Assembly (NCBI RefSeq): GCF_024462775.1
Contig: NZ_JANGCE010000028.1
Location: forward strand, 1 to 49,268
Origin: Butyricicoccus faecihominis
Lineage (GTDB): Bacteria; Bacillota; Clostridia; Oscillospirales; Butyricicoccaceae
DNA length: 49,268 bases
Reading direction: 5' to 3'
The notes under the pieces were generated by a model, which was not told where the DNA came from, did no database searches, and saw nothing but the letters and a program-made list of their open reading frames with translations. Below are positions 41,260-49,268 of the stretch, piece after piece. The stretch's first letter is position 1. Every line of letters starts with the position of its first letter. A program made the position numbers and the translations under genes.

Positions 41260-42226
41260 GCTGCAGCAGCTGGTGCTGGACGTTCTTGGCCCGGCGCAGC
41301 GGGGCGCGCTCGCCTTCTCGCTGCTGCGGGCCGGCGAAAATCCGGCCCAAACGCCGGACCTCGCGATCTTTATCGGCAATGCGCCCAACTTTTGGGAGCG
41401 GTGCCGGCCCGCGCTCCTCCGTCTGGCGCGGAGGGGCGGCCGGATCGTCTGCATCTGCCGCGCCGCGCCCGACTGGCTCGGCGGCGTTGCAAACGGCGAA
41501 ATCCTGCCGCTCCCGGAAGCGCAGGATGCGCGCGCGATGGACCTGTTCCGTAAATCGCTGCTGATCCGCGTAAAATCGGTCGCCGCCCACCGCGACGATC
41601 CCGCCGGACCGGTTCCCACGCGCCGGCCCAGCGGACGGCTTGTCGGCATCGGCTCCTCCACAGGCGGCCCGCAGGTGCTGCTTTCCATCCTAAACGACTT
41701 GCCGCCGGATACCTGTGGGATTCTCATCGTGCAGCATCTCAGCACCGGGTTTTCCTCCCGCTTTTCCGACTATCTCGACGAGCTTTGCGCCATGCGCGTC
41801 AAGCAGGCTGAAAACGGCGAGGTCGTGGAGGACGGCACGGTCTATTTAGCCGAGGACGGCCGCCATCTGACCGTCGTCCGCCAGCCGGACGGCTACCGCC
41901 TGCGCAGCCTGCCGGGGGAAAAGGTGAACGGCTTTTGCCCCTCGGCCGACCGGCTCTTTGAAAGCCTTGCCGCACAGGCGGGCGGCAGCGCCATGGGCAT
42001 CGTGCTGACCGGCCTCGGAAACGACGGCGCCGAGGGGCTTTTGCACCTGCGGCAGGCGGGCGGACAGGGTCTTGCGCAAAGCGAAAGCAGCTGCGCCGCT
42101 CCTAGCATGCCGCGCGAGGCCGCGCGGCTGGGCGGCGCGGAGGAACAGCTTACCCCCGCCGCGCTGGCCGAGCGCATCCGGCGGTTCGCTTTCGCTTCGC
42201 CCCACGCGCCGTTTCGTCAAACATAG
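41219..42226 (+). CDS. cheB: Chemotaxis methylesterase CheB with a degenerate N-terminal domain
   Basis: A 335-residue receptor methylesterase. The C-terminal domain has the catalytic triad in GIGSSTGG (S147), VQHLS (H173) and GLGNDGAEG (D269). The N-terminal 120 residues align in length with a receiver domain but show no phospho-acceptor Asp, no acidic pair near the start and no conserved Lys (begins MRKVSAALAAES; then DLAIFIGNAP). So regulation by CheA phosphorylation seems lost. I chose ATG 41219 with AGGAG 8 bases upstream; ATG 41213 is also possible. It overlaps cheR by 41 bases. Confidence 0.9.
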   Translation: MRKVSAALAAESAELQQLVLDVLGPAQRGALAFSLLRAGENPAQTPDLAIFIGNAPNFWERCRPALLRLARRGGRIVCICRAAPDWLGGVANGEILPLPEAQDARAMDLFRKSLLIRVKSVAAHRDDPAGPVPTRRPSGRLVGIGSSTGGPQVLLSILNDLPPDTCGILIVQHLSTGFSSRFSDYLDELCAMRVKQAENGEVVEDGTVYLAEDGRHLTVVRQPDGYRLRSLPGEKVNGFCPSADRLFESLAAQAGGSAMGIVLTGLGNDGAEGLLHLRQAGGQGLAQSESSCAAPSMPREAARLGGAEEQLTPAALAERIRRFAFASPHAPFRQT

Positions 42227-42245
42227 CGCATTTGTATTTCTTTTC

Positions 42246-42273
42246 TTGCATTCCCGCGCGCTTGGGTTAAAAT
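42246..42273 (+). promoter_or_regulatory. Possible internal promoter before cheY
   Basis: TTGCAT (42246-42251), 16 bases, TAAAAT (42268-42273). This gives a start site around 42280, after the ATG at 42272, so it supports the later TTG start of cheY. It would let cheY-mcp-cheY-cheC-cheD be made apart from cheR/cheB. No sigma-28 site was seen here. Confidence 0.35.
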
Positions 42274-42295
42274 GATAAATAGGGAGATGATCAGA

Positions 42296-42682
42296 TTGGC
42301 AGCTAAGATCCTAGTGGCGGACGACGCCAAGTTCATGCGGCGGCTTCTGCGGCGTATGCTGGCCGAGGGGGGCTATCACGATATCATAGAGGCCGCGGAC
42401 GGCGAGCAGGCGATCGCGCTGTACCGGGCCGAACGCCCCGATCTGGTGCTGCTCGACATCACCATGCCGGGCAAGCCGGGGATGGAAGTGCTGTCCGATC
42501 TGCACTCGCTCGATCCCGCGGCCAAGATCGTCATGTGCTCCGCGGTGGGGCAGGAAACCGTGGCCGCCCAAGCCAAGCAGCAGGGCGCCTGCGGCTTTCT
42601 GCGCAAGCCGTTTGTCCAAAGCGAACTGATCAACGCGGTCGGTCAGGCCATTTTGCCGCAAGCCGATACGCAAAACAGATAA
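42296..42682 (+). CDS. cheY: CheY-type response regulator
   Basis: A 128-residue single receiver domain. The acidic pair (VADD), the phospho-acceptor in [16 protein letters not shown] and the conserved Lys in RKPF are all present. The MCSA(V/I)GQ motif is typical of Bacillus-type CheY. I chose TTG 42296, with AGGGAG 9 bases upstream; ATG 42272 and ATG 42287 are in frame but lack a site. It is a paralogue of the second CheY at 44391. Confidence 0.88.
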   Translation: MAAKILVADDAKFMRRLLRRMLAEGGYHDIIEAADGEQAIALYRAERPDLVLLDITMPGKPGMEVLSDLHSLDPAAKIVMCSAVGQETVAAQAKQQGACGFLRKPFVQSELINAVGQAILPQADTQNR

Positions 42683-42696
42683 AGGGGAAGCAAAAA

Positions 42697-44394
42697 ATGG
42701 ATATGAAGCGGAACAGGCTGAACAACATGAAGGTCGGCAAAAAGCTGATGAGCGCCTACGGCGTCATCATGATTTTTTATATCGTTACGGTCGCGGCGTC
42801 CCTTTTGGGCATTCATACCGTGGCGAGCACCATGGACAATTTTTACAACCATTCCTTTCAAATGACCAGCTCCGCGCAGGGCGTGCGGGCTGCGATCCAA
42901 GGCATCGGACGCGATATTTTAAGCGCGGCGACCAACACGGATGAAACGGCGGACGCGGCCTATATCGCGGAAGCAAAAACCTATGCCGAGCTGGCAAACA
43001 GCGGCCTTGAAAAGCTTGAAACGAATTTTAAATCCGATCCCGCCCTTCTGTCGGAGCTTTCAAGCGGTATGGGGCAGCTTATCCCCCTCCGTAACCAGCT
43101 TATCAGCCTTTTGGAGGAAGGTCAAAAAGGCAATGAAGCGGAAGTTCTAGCGCTGTACAGCACACAGTATGAGCCGACCGCCTCCAGTGTGCGCAATCTG
43201 CTCAAACAGGTGGAAACGAAGGCCAAGCAGGATGCCAGCGATTATATGGAGGAAAGCCATAAGATTAAGCAGGACATCACCGTCATGCTGGTCGTGCTGG
43301 CCGTGGTGCTGCTCGCCATCACGATTTTCCTCTGTGTCAAGATCACGCGCAGCATCACCCGCCCCGTGCGCGAGCTGGAAGCGGTCTCCCGCCAGCTGGC
43401 CGACGGCTATCTGGACGCGGCGATCACATACCGGTCGCAGGACGAGCTCGGTTCGCTTGCCGAAAGCATGCGCAGCACCGTCACCACGCTCAAGCTGTAC
43501 ATATCCGAGATCGAGCTGGGCATGCGGGCGCTGGGCAGCGGCAAGCTGAATTACCAGACGCAGGTGGACTTCAAGGGTGATTTTAAGGTGCTGGGCGAAT
43601 CGCTCGATCATATTTCCGCCATGCTGAGCAGCGCGATTTTGCAGATCGGCAACAGCGCCGAGCAGGTCGCGGGCGGCGCCGAACAGGTGGCCAGCGGCGC
43701 GCAGGTGCTTTCGCAGGGCGCGGTGGAGCAGGCCAGCTCTATTGAAGAGCTGGCGGCCAATGTCAACGAGATATCCGACTCCGTGCGCAGCAACGCGGAC
43801 GACGCCGTGAGCGCCAGCGCGCTGGCCGACGAGGTGGGCGGCAAGGTGCTCGACAGCGACGCGCAGATGACCCAGATGAGCGACATCATCCAAAAGATCA
43901 AGCAAAATTCCTATCAGATCACCGAGATCGTCAAGGAAATTGAGGATATCGCGTTTCAAACCAATATTTTGGCGCTTAACGCGGCGGTCGAGGCGGCCCG
44001 CGCGGGCGAGGCGGGGCGCGGCTTCGCCGTGGTGGCGAGCGAAGTGCGCCATCTGGCCTCCAAGACCACCGAGGCCTCTAAAATGACGGCGGAGCTTGCC
44101 ATGCAGACCACCCGAACGGTGGACGAAGGCGCTTTAGCGGCCGATAAAACCACGGAATCCATGAAAAAGGTCGTGGACGGCGTGCAGAAGGTCTCCGCCA
44201 TGATGGACCGGATCTCCGACGCCTCGCTCCGGCAGGCGGATTCCATCATTCAGGTGCGGCAGAGCATCGACCTGATCTCCGAAATCGTGCAGGGCAACTC
44301 CGCGACCAGCGAGGAGAGCGCCGCCGCCAGCGAGGAGCTTTCCGCGCAGGCACAGCTGCTGAAAAAGCTGGTGGAGGAATTTGAAGTATCATGA
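42697..44394 (+). CDS. Methyl-accepting chemotaxis protein
   Basis: A 565-residue receptor. TM1 is about 22-38 and TM2 about 194-215, with a roughly 155-residue external four-helix-like domain between them. A HAMP domain follows (about 216-268), then the signalling domain with the hairpin tip [20 protein letters not shown] followed by the [12 protein letters not shown] motif. There is no C-terminal pentapeptide for CheR binding. AGGGGAAG lies upstream of the ATG. It is the only receptor gene in the window. Confidence 0.95.
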   Translation: MDMKRNRLNNMKVGKKLMSAYGVIMIFYIVTVAASLLGIHTVASTMDNFYNHSFQMTSSAQGVRAAIQGIGRDILSAATNTDETADAAYIAEAKTYAELANSGLEKLETNFKSDPALLSELSSGMGQLIPLRNQLISLLEEGQKGNEAEVLALYSTQYEPTASSVRNLLKQVETKAKQDASDYMEESHKIKQDITVMLVVLAVVLLAITIFLCVKITRSITRPVRELEAVSRQLADGYLDAAITYRSQDELGSLAESMRSTVTTLKLYISEIELGMRALGSGKLNYQTQVDFKGDFKVLGESLDHISAMLSSAILQIGNSAEQVAGGAEQVASGAQVLSQGAVEQASSIEELAANVNEISDSVRSNADDAVSASALADEVGGKVLDSDAQMTQMSDIIQKIKQNSYQITEIVKEIEDIAFQTNILALNAAVEAARAGEAGRGFAVVASEVRHLASKTTEASKMTAELAMQTTRTVDEGALAADKTTESMKKVVDGVQKVSAMMDRISDASLRQADSIIQVRQSIDLISEIVQGNSATSEESAAASEELSAQAQLLKKLVEEFEVS

Positions 44395-44780
44395 GTGATA
44401 AAGTAATGATCGTGGACGACGCGCTGTTCATGCGCGCCATGCTGCGCAAGACGCTGTCCGCAGCCGAGGGGCTGGAAATACTGGAAGCGCCGGACGGCCC
44501 CACCGCCGTGCGGCTTTATCAGAGCGAGCGCCCCGGGCTGGTGCTGCTTGACATCTCCATGCCCGGCATGAGCGGCATCGATGTGCTGCGTCAAATCCGC
44601 GCGATCGACAGGCTGGCCCGCGTGGTCATGTGCTCCGCCATCGGGCAGGACAGCATGATGATGGAGGCGATCTCGGGTGGCGCGGTGGACTTCATCGTAA
44701 AGCCCTTTAAGCCCGAACAAATCCTCCGCGCGGTGCAAGCGGCCTTCCCCCACCGGCAAGGCAAGGAGGGGAATCCATGA
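44391..44780 (+). CDS. cheY: CheY-type response regulator
   Basis: A 129-residue single receiver domain with [25 protein letters not shown] and the Lys in VKPF. It is similar to the CheY at 42296. The ATG overlaps the end of the receptor gene (ATGA) and its stop overlaps the cheC start, so it is coupled to both. Which of the two CheY proteins talks to the motor is not known. Confidence 0.92.
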   Translation: MSDKVMIVDDALFMRAMLRKTLSAAEGLEILEAPDGPTAVRLYQSERPGLVLLDISMPGMSGIDVLRQIRAIDRLARVVMCSAIGQDSMMMEAISGGAVDFIVKPFKPEQILRAVQAAFPHRQGKEGNP

Positions 44781-45400
44781 AAAGCTATGCGGAGCTGAGC
44801 GAGGACGCGCGCGACGTGCTGGCCGAAATAGGCAATATCGGCACCGGCAACGCCGTTGCCGCGCTTTCCAGCATGCTGGGCGCGCAGATCGATATGGCGC
44901 TGCCCGCGATCCGGCTGCTGCCCTACCGCGACGTGCCCGGCCAGCTGGGCGGTTCGGAAACGCTGGAGGTCGGCATCCTGCTGGAAACGACCGGCGATAT
45001 CAACGGCATGTTCATGTTCCTGCTGAGCGAGGAATTTACCGCCGCCCTGCTGACCGGCCTGCTGGGCGAAGCGCCTACGGACAGCACGCAGCTTTCCGAA
45101 ATGGACCGCTCGGCTATTTGCGAGGTGGGCAACATCATGTGCTGCTCCTATATCAACGCGCTGGCCCGGATGATGGACGTGACGGTGGAAATCTCGGTGC
45201 CGCGTATGTGCAGCGATATGCTGGGCGCGCTGCTCAGCGTGCCGATGATCCGCTTTGCAAACCTCAGCGACGAAATGCTGCTGATCGAAAACAAGTACCA
45301 TCTGAACGAGACTAACGTGGTCAGCCATATCCTGTTCCTTCCGGAAGTCGATTCGATCGTAAAAATCCTAAAGGCGCTGGATCTGCCCTATGAAACATGA
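44777..45400 (+). CDS. cheC: CheY-P phosphatase CheC
   Basis: A 207-residue phosphatase. Both active-site motifs are intact: EIGNIGTGN (E17, N20) and EVGNIMCCS (E116, N119). CheC removes phosphate from CheY-P and binds CheD, which follows. In this window it is the only intact member of the CheC/FliY phosphatase family. AAGGAGGGG lies upstream. Confidence 0.95.
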   Translation: MKSYAELSEDARDVLAEIGNIGTGNAVAALSSMLGAQIDMALPAIRLLPYRDVPGQLGGSETLEVGILLETTGDINGMFMFLLSEEFTAALLTGLLGEAPTDSTQLSEMDRSAICEVGNIMCCSYINALARMMDVTVEISVPRMCSDMLGALLSVPMIRFANLSDEMLLIENKYHLNETNVVSHILFLPEVDSIVKILKALDLPYET

Positions 45401-45875
45401 AAGCGGGCTGATCGTAGGCATAGCCGAGGGCAAGGTGGCTCAAGGGGACGGCGAGCTGATCAGCTACGCGCTGGGTTCCTGCGTGGGCGTTTGCCTGTAC
45501 GACGGGGCGCGGCATATCGCGGGGCTGGCCCACATTCTGCTGCCCAGCCGCGCGCTGGCCACGGAAAAAACCAACCCCTATAAATTCGCCGACAGCGGAA
45601 CCGAAGCGCTGGTGCTGGCCATGGAGCGCATGGGCGCCGTGCGCGCGGCGCTGACGGCCAAGATCGCGGGCGGCGCGAAAATGTTTCAGGTGCCGGAGGG
45701 GCAGCAGTCCGTTGGGGATAAAAACGTTTTGGCCGTGCGGCAGGCGCTTTACGCGCTGCATATCCCGATCCGCGCGCAGGATGTGGGCGCGGAGCACGGC
45801 AGAAGCATCTATTTCTCCGTTAGGACCGGCATGCTGCGGGTCAAGTCCATCCGGGCCGGCGAGCGCATGCTCTAA
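45390..45875 (+). CDS. cheD: Receptor glutamine deamidase CheD
   Basis: A 161-residue deamidase that modifies receptor glutamines and binds CheC. The catalytic Cys is C31 in ALGSCVGVCLYD and the His is H48 in AGLAHILLP. The later GGAKMFQVP motif is also typical. It overlaps the end of cheC by 11 bases. Confidence 0.95.
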   Translation: MKHESGLIVGIAEGKVAQGDGELISYALGSCVGVCLYDGARHIAGLAHILLPSRALATEKTNPYKFADSGTEALVLAMERMGAVRAALTAKIAGGAKMFQVPEGQQSVGDKNVLAVRQALYALHIPIRAQDVGAEHGRSIYFSVRTGMLRVKSIRAGERML

Positions 45876-45899
45876 CAAAGAAAGCGAGCGATATAGTTT

Positions 45900-46835
45900 A
45901 TGGAATTAAGCAACAAACGGACCGTTCTGGCGGTGGACGACAGCCTGATGATCTGCCAGCAGATCGAAGCCGCGCTGAAAAACGAGGACCTTGATATCCA
46001 TATCGCGCATAACGGCCGGGACGCGCTGGCCCTGATGGAGCAGTGTCAGCCCGATCTGATCCTGCTCGATATCATTTTGCCCGATATGGAGGGGTATGAG
46101 CTGTTCGGCAAGATCAAGGAGCGCGACCGCAACAACGCCTCGATCGTGTTCATCACCTCCAAGGACAGCGAGCGCGACGTGATCCGGGGCTTTTCCATGG
46201 GCGCGAGCGATTATATCAAGAAGCCCTTCCGGCAGGAAGAGATGAAAAGCCGGGTCATCGCCCACCTATCCGCCAAGCGGCAGAAGGACGAGCTCAAGCA
46301 TATGAACGAGGAACTGCGCGCCAGCATGGAACGGCTGGGCACCATGGTATACCGGGATGAGCTGACCGGCCTGTACAACCGCCATTATTTTGCCGAAAAG
46401 ATGGAGCGCGAGCTGGAAACCGCGGCGCGGCAGGACGCGTTCATCATGATCGACGTGGACAATTTCAAGCATATCAACGATTCCTACGGACACGACGCGG
46501 GCGACACGGTTTTGGTCTGTATCGCCAGCATTATGGAAAGCATTTGCAGGCGGCACCGGGTCATTCGCTGGGGCGGCGAGGAATTCCTCATCGTGCTGAT
46601 GGACGCGGACCGGGAAGAGGCCATGCGGATCGCCGAACAGATCCGCGTGGAGATCGCCGAATTCCCGATGCTTTATAAAGACGTGACTTTTTTCTGTACC
46701 GTGACGCTGGGCGTCAGCGCCTACCAAAGGGGAAAAAGCATCAAACAGAATATCGACCGCGCCGACCGCGCGCTGTATTGCGGCAAAAAGAGCGGCAAAA
46801 ACTGTTGCATATGGAGCGATGAGGGCGATGCGTAG
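45900..46835 (+). CDS. Response regulator with GGDEF domain (PleD-like diguanylate cyclase)
   Basis: A 311-residue protein. The receiver has VDDSLMI, the phospho-acceptor D57 in LILLDIILPD, and the Lys in KKPF. After a coiled-coil linker (about 120-150) comes a GGDEF domain with YRDELTGLYNRHYF, IDVDNFKHINDSYGHDAGD and the active site WGGEEF. The product-inhibition site RxxD upstream of it is not present (CRRH instead). So it probably makes c-di-GMP when phosphorylated, without the usual feedback. It lies 24 bases after cheD and 17 before cheA. Its ribosome site is weak. Confidence 0.94.
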   Translation: MELSNKRTVLAVDDSLMICQQIEAALKNEDLDIHIAHNGRDALALMEQCQPDLILLDIILPDMEGYELFGKIKERDRNNASIVFITSKDSERDVIRGFSMGASDYIKKPFRQEEMKSRVIAHLSAKRQKDELKHMNEELRASMERLGTMVYRDELTGLYNRHYFAEKMERELETAARQDAFIMIDVDNFKHINDSYGHDAGDTVLVCIASIMESICRRHRVIRWGGEEFLIVLMDADREEAMRIAEQIRVEIAEFPMLYKDVTFFCTVTLGVSAYQRGKSIKQNIDRADRALYCGKKSGKNCCIWSDEGDA

Positions 46836-46852
46836 GAGGCGGGAGGCCTTAC

Positions 46853-48760
46853 ATGTCATTTTTTGATCAGGAAATGGAATCCATGCTCGAGGTTTATCTG
46901 CTCGAAACCAGCCAGCTGCTCGAGCAGCTCGACGCGATTCTGCTGCACGCGGAAAAGGCGGGCCTGCTGACGCAGGAGGAGATCAACGGCGTTTTCCGGG
47001 TCATGCACACCACGAAAAGCTCCTCCGCCATGATGGGGCTGCATGACCTTTCCGAATTGGCCCACAAGCTGGAAGACCTGTTCGCCGTTTTCCGGGAGGA
47101 CGCGGGCAAGCTGCAAGGCGTGGAAAAGGACGTGTTCGATCTGGTTTTCGAGGCTTCCGATTTCATACGGGCCGAGCTTGCGGCCATGCAAAACGAGGGG
47201 TATCAGCCGCAGCGCGCCTCGGCGCTGCTTTTGCAGATCGGTCTGGTCACGCAAAAGCTGGGCAGCGGCAGCCGCGTGGTGGTGCGGCTGCGCTTTGAAA
47301 AGGACTGCAAAATGGAAAACGTCCGCGCCTTCATGGTGGCCCGGCAGGTCCGCCAGCTCTGTACGGACATGCGCCTTTATCCGGAGGATGTGGAAAAGAA
47401 CCCTGAAACAGCCGACTATATCCGGAAAAACGGCTTTTATATCAGCTTTATCGCGGAGGACCGCGAGCAGGTGCTCGATCTGCTGCGCGGGGCCCTCTTT
47501 GTCGAGGAGTGCCGGGTGGTGGATGAGATCCCGGTAAAGGAGCAGGAGCCCGAACCCGAGGTGCAGGGCCATGCCGAGCCGGGCAGCCAATATATCAGCG
47601 TGCGCGTCGAGCGGCTGGACGAGCTGCAAAACCTGACCGGCGAGCTGCTCATCGCGGCTTCGGCCGTGGGCGACGGCGGCGCGGGGCAAGCCGCCCTGTC
47701 CGACGGCGCCGTGCACCAGCTTGATCAGCTTCTGGGCGAGCTGGAAGGCATCGTGATCTCCATCCGTATGATCCCGTTCAGCGGAATCGCCCCCAAGCTC
47801 AACCGTATCGTGCGGGACATGTGCAAAAAGGAGAAAAAAGAGGTAGCCTTTGTCATGACCGGTCAAGAGGTCGAGGTGGACAAAAACATCGTCGACAGCA
47901 TCTTCGACCCCTTGATGCACCTATTGCGCAACGCGATCGACCACGGCATCGAGCCGCCGGAAACGCGCGAAGGCCTTGGCAAAAAACGCGCCGGCAGGGT
48001 CGCCATCCATTTTGAGAGCCACGGCGGCGAGGTGCTTTGCACCGTCAGCGACGACGGGCGTGGCATCGATACCGACCTTGTCTGCAAGAAGGCCCGGCAA
48101 CGGGGCCTGCTCACCCAGCCGGAGGAGCGCTACACCCGGCAGGAATTGCTGGAGACCTGCTTTTTGCCCGGCTTTTCCACGCGGGAAAGCGCGACCGAGT
48201 TTTCGGGCCGGGGCGTCGGTCTGGACGTGGTCAAGGCCATGATCGAGCGGTTCGGCGGTCATTTGGGCATTGAAAGCGAAAAGGGCGCGGGCACGTGCAT
48301 TACCATGCATTTGCCCTTGAGCCTCACCATCATAGACTGCTTCAAATTTGAGGCCGGCGGCCAGATTTTCGCCGTGCCCGCCTATCAGGTGGAGCAGTTC
48401 TTCCCCTTCGACCCGTCCAGCCCCTGTTACCGGGAGCAGGACGGCCGGGGGCACTGGATCTTCGAGGAGCGCTGCCAGCAGGTGCTGTCCCTTTGCGAGT
48501 TTTACGGGCTGGAACGCCGGGAAAACGCGCGCAAGCAGCTGATCTGCGTGCGTGGCGCGACCCGATCCGCCTGTATGCTGGCCGATCATGTCATCGGGCG
48601 GCAAAGTCTGGTGGATAAGCCCCTGCCCGGCCTGTTCGGCCCCCGTTTCAAGCAGAAAACGGGCATTGCTGGCAGCAGCATTCTGGGGGACGGCACCATC
48701 TGCGCCCTGCTGGACGTAGAGGATCTGATCAAATCGGCACTGGAGGGACGCGGGGAATGA
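46853..48760 (+). CDS. cheA: Chemotaxis histidine kinase CheA
   Basis: A 635-residue kinase. The HPt domain has the phospho-acceptor H52 (VMHTTKSSSAMM). A P2-like region (about 140-225), dimerisation helices (about 245-320), the ATPase domain (HLLRNAIDHGIEPPETREGL, DDGRGID and SGRGVGLDVV) and a C-terminal CheW-like domain follow. GGGAGG lies upstream. It passes phosphate to the CheY proteins and probably to the GGDEF regulator before it. It overlaps the last CheW gene by four bases. Confidence 0.96.
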   Translation: MSFFDQEMESMLEVYLLETSQLLEQLDAILLHAEKAGLLTQEEINGVFRVMHTTKSSSAMMGLHDLSELAHKLEDLFAVFREDAGKLQGVEKDVFDLVFEASDFIRAELAAMQNEGYQPQRASALLLQIGLVTQKLGSGSRVVVRLRFEKDCKMENVRAFMVARQVRQLCTDMRLYPEDVEKNPETADYIRKNGFYISFIAEDREQVLDLLRGALFVEECRVVDEIPVKEQEPEPEVQGHAEPGSQYISVRVERLDELQNLTGELLIAASAVGDGGAGQAALSDGAVHQLDQLLGELEGIVISIRMIPFSGIAPKLNRIVRDMCKKEKKEVAFVMTGQEVEVDKNIVDSIFDPLMHLLRNAIDHGIEPPETREGLGKKRAGRVAIHFESHGGEVLCTVSDDGRGIDTDLVCKKARQRGLLTQPEERYTRQELLETCFLPGFSTRESATEFSGRGVGLDVVKAMIERFGGHLGIESEKGAGTCITMHLPLSLTIIDCFKFEAGGQIFAVPAYQVEQFFPFDPSSPCYREQDGRGHWIFEERCQQVLSLCEFYGLERRENARKQLICVRGATRSACMLADHVIGRQSLVDKPLPGLFGPRFKQKTGIAGSSILGDGTICALLDVEDLIKSALEGRGE

Positions 48761-49212
48761 CGGATAAAAGTGCGGAAAACAGCTTTGAGCTTTTGTGCCT
48801 GCCGCTGGACGGCGCGTACTATGGCTTTCCGCTGGATGTGATTACCGAAACGCTCCAACGCGTACAGATTACCCCGTTCCCCTGCTTGCCGCCGCATTAC
48901 TGCGGCGTGTGTAACCGCAAGGGCTCCATCCTGCCGGTGGTCAGCCTGCGCCGTATGACGGGCGGCGCGCAGGCCGCCGATGAAGGGCACCCGGTCACGG
49001 TCATCGTCAAATGCGGCGCGTATGAATGCGGCTTTCTCACCGAAACGCAGCCGGTATTGCTGACCGTTTCCCCCGACAGGCTGGTGCGGGAAGCGGCCGA
49101 CGAGCTTTCCGGCCCGCTGTGCGTGGTCGACGCGGTTTACGCCACGGACAGCGGCGTCGTGCTCGCCGTGGACGCCGCCGCCACGCTGGAACGCCTCGTG
49201 GTAAACCGGTAA
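48757..49212 (+). CDS. cheW: CheW-like chemotaxis coupling protein
   Basis: A 151-residue CheW-type adaptor, with YYGFPLDVITETLQRVQITP, YCGVCNRKGSILPVVSLRRM and a second barrel strand (TVIVKCGAYECGFLTETQPV). Its ATG overlaps the cheA stop codon, so it is probably the main coupling protein of CheA. It is the third CheW-like gene in the window. Confidence 0.88.
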   Translation: MTDKSAENSFELLCLPLDGAYYGFPLDVITETLQRVQITPFPCLPPHYCGVCNRKGSILPVVSLRRMTGGAQAADEGHPVTVIVKCGAYECGFLTETQPVLLTVSPDRLVREAADELSGPLCVVDAVYATDSGVVLAVDAAATLERLVVNR

Positions 49213-49268
49213 CAAAAAAGGGGCTGTAAAAAAACTGTTGCAAAACAGAAGAATACCCAAATGTCATT
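49213..49268. other. Window edge after the last cheW
   Basis: A short AT-rich tail with a weak inverted repeat (CTGT/ACAG). It is cut by the window edge; the last eight bases (ATGTCATT) also occur at 2805-2812 beside the inverted repeat. No coding region is supported. Confidence 0.3.

Noticed and set aside
42272-42295. Longer N-terminus of the first CheY from ATG 42272
   Set aside because: It lies within the predicted promoter region and has no ribosome site; TTG 42296 has AGGGAG at a suitable distance.
49213-49268. Terminator after the last cheW
   Set aside because: The visible stem is only four base pairs and the window ends; cannot be decided.
1-49268. CRISPR array, prophage, insertion sequence or rRNA/tRNA gene
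   Set aside because: No regular direct repeats, transposase or phage genes, or RNA gene patterns were seen anywhere; only the one inverted repeat at 2788-2989.

Overview
The window is almost entirely a flagellar and chemotaxis island of about 49 kb from a GC-rich, probably Gram-positive, Clostridia-type bacterium. The evidence is the gene content: FliY rather than a plain FliN, CheC with CheD, FliW with CsrA, a FlbD/flagellar-operon-protein pair, a SigD-type sigma factor with FlgM, and a DUF6470 (YviE-like) gene. The high GC and strong Shine-Dalgarno sites in front of ATG, GTG and TTG starts would fit an Oscillospirales/Butyricicoccaceae-like gut anaerobe, but that placement is a guess.

Layout. 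(1) Positions 248-25210, minus strand: one very long, tightly packed operon reading fliE-fliF-fliG-fliH-fliI-fliJ-fliK-flgD-(flagellar operon protein)-flgE-flbD-motA-motB-fliM-fliY-fliO-fliP-fliQ-fliR-flhB-flhA-sigD-flgF-flgG. After a 298-base gap holding a nested inverted repeat come a FliK/YlqG-like gene, a stand-alone FlhB C-terminal domain and a membrane-anchored M15 D,D-carboxypeptidase. A good sigma-A-like promoter lies upstream of fliE. (2) 25460-25509: a 23-bp perfect hairpin that ends the next minus-strand operon. (3) 25537-30591, minus: coiled-coil protein-fliD-fliS-flgB-flgC-unknown protein that resembles the cytoplasmic loop of MotA. (4) 30689-31339, plus: a lone PilZ-like gene. 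(5) 31336-36132, minus: flgM-flgN-flgK-flgL-DUF6470-fliW-csrA. (6) 36340-39502, plus: a ParA-like ATPase, a ComFB-domain protein and a FapA/DUF342 protein, ending at a terminator. (7) 39649-49212, plus: chemotaxis genes cheW-cheW(short)-cheR-cheB, then cheY-mcp-cheY-cheC-cheD-response regulator/GGDEF-cheA-cheW.

How they work together. The long operon builds the basal body, export gate, hook, stator and switch and also makes the late sigma factor. The flgM-to-csrA operon supplies the anti-sigma factor, hook-filament junction proteins and the FliW/CsrA flagellin switch. The plus-strand block supplies the receptor, kinase and adaptation enzymes. No flagellin gene, flhF, flhG or flgJ is seen here.

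The most unusual points: FliM lacks the usual N-terminal CheY-binding motif and FliY seems to have lost its phosphatase residues; CheB has no recognisable phospho-acceptor in its N-terminal domain; a 98-residue CheW is wedged before cheR; FlgD carries an apparent fibronectin type III domain; a small soluble protein looks like the MotA loop; and a ParA/ComFB/FapA operon, together with a GGDEF response regulator and a PilZ-like protein, suggests a cyclic-dinucleotide or positioning layer built into the motility locus.
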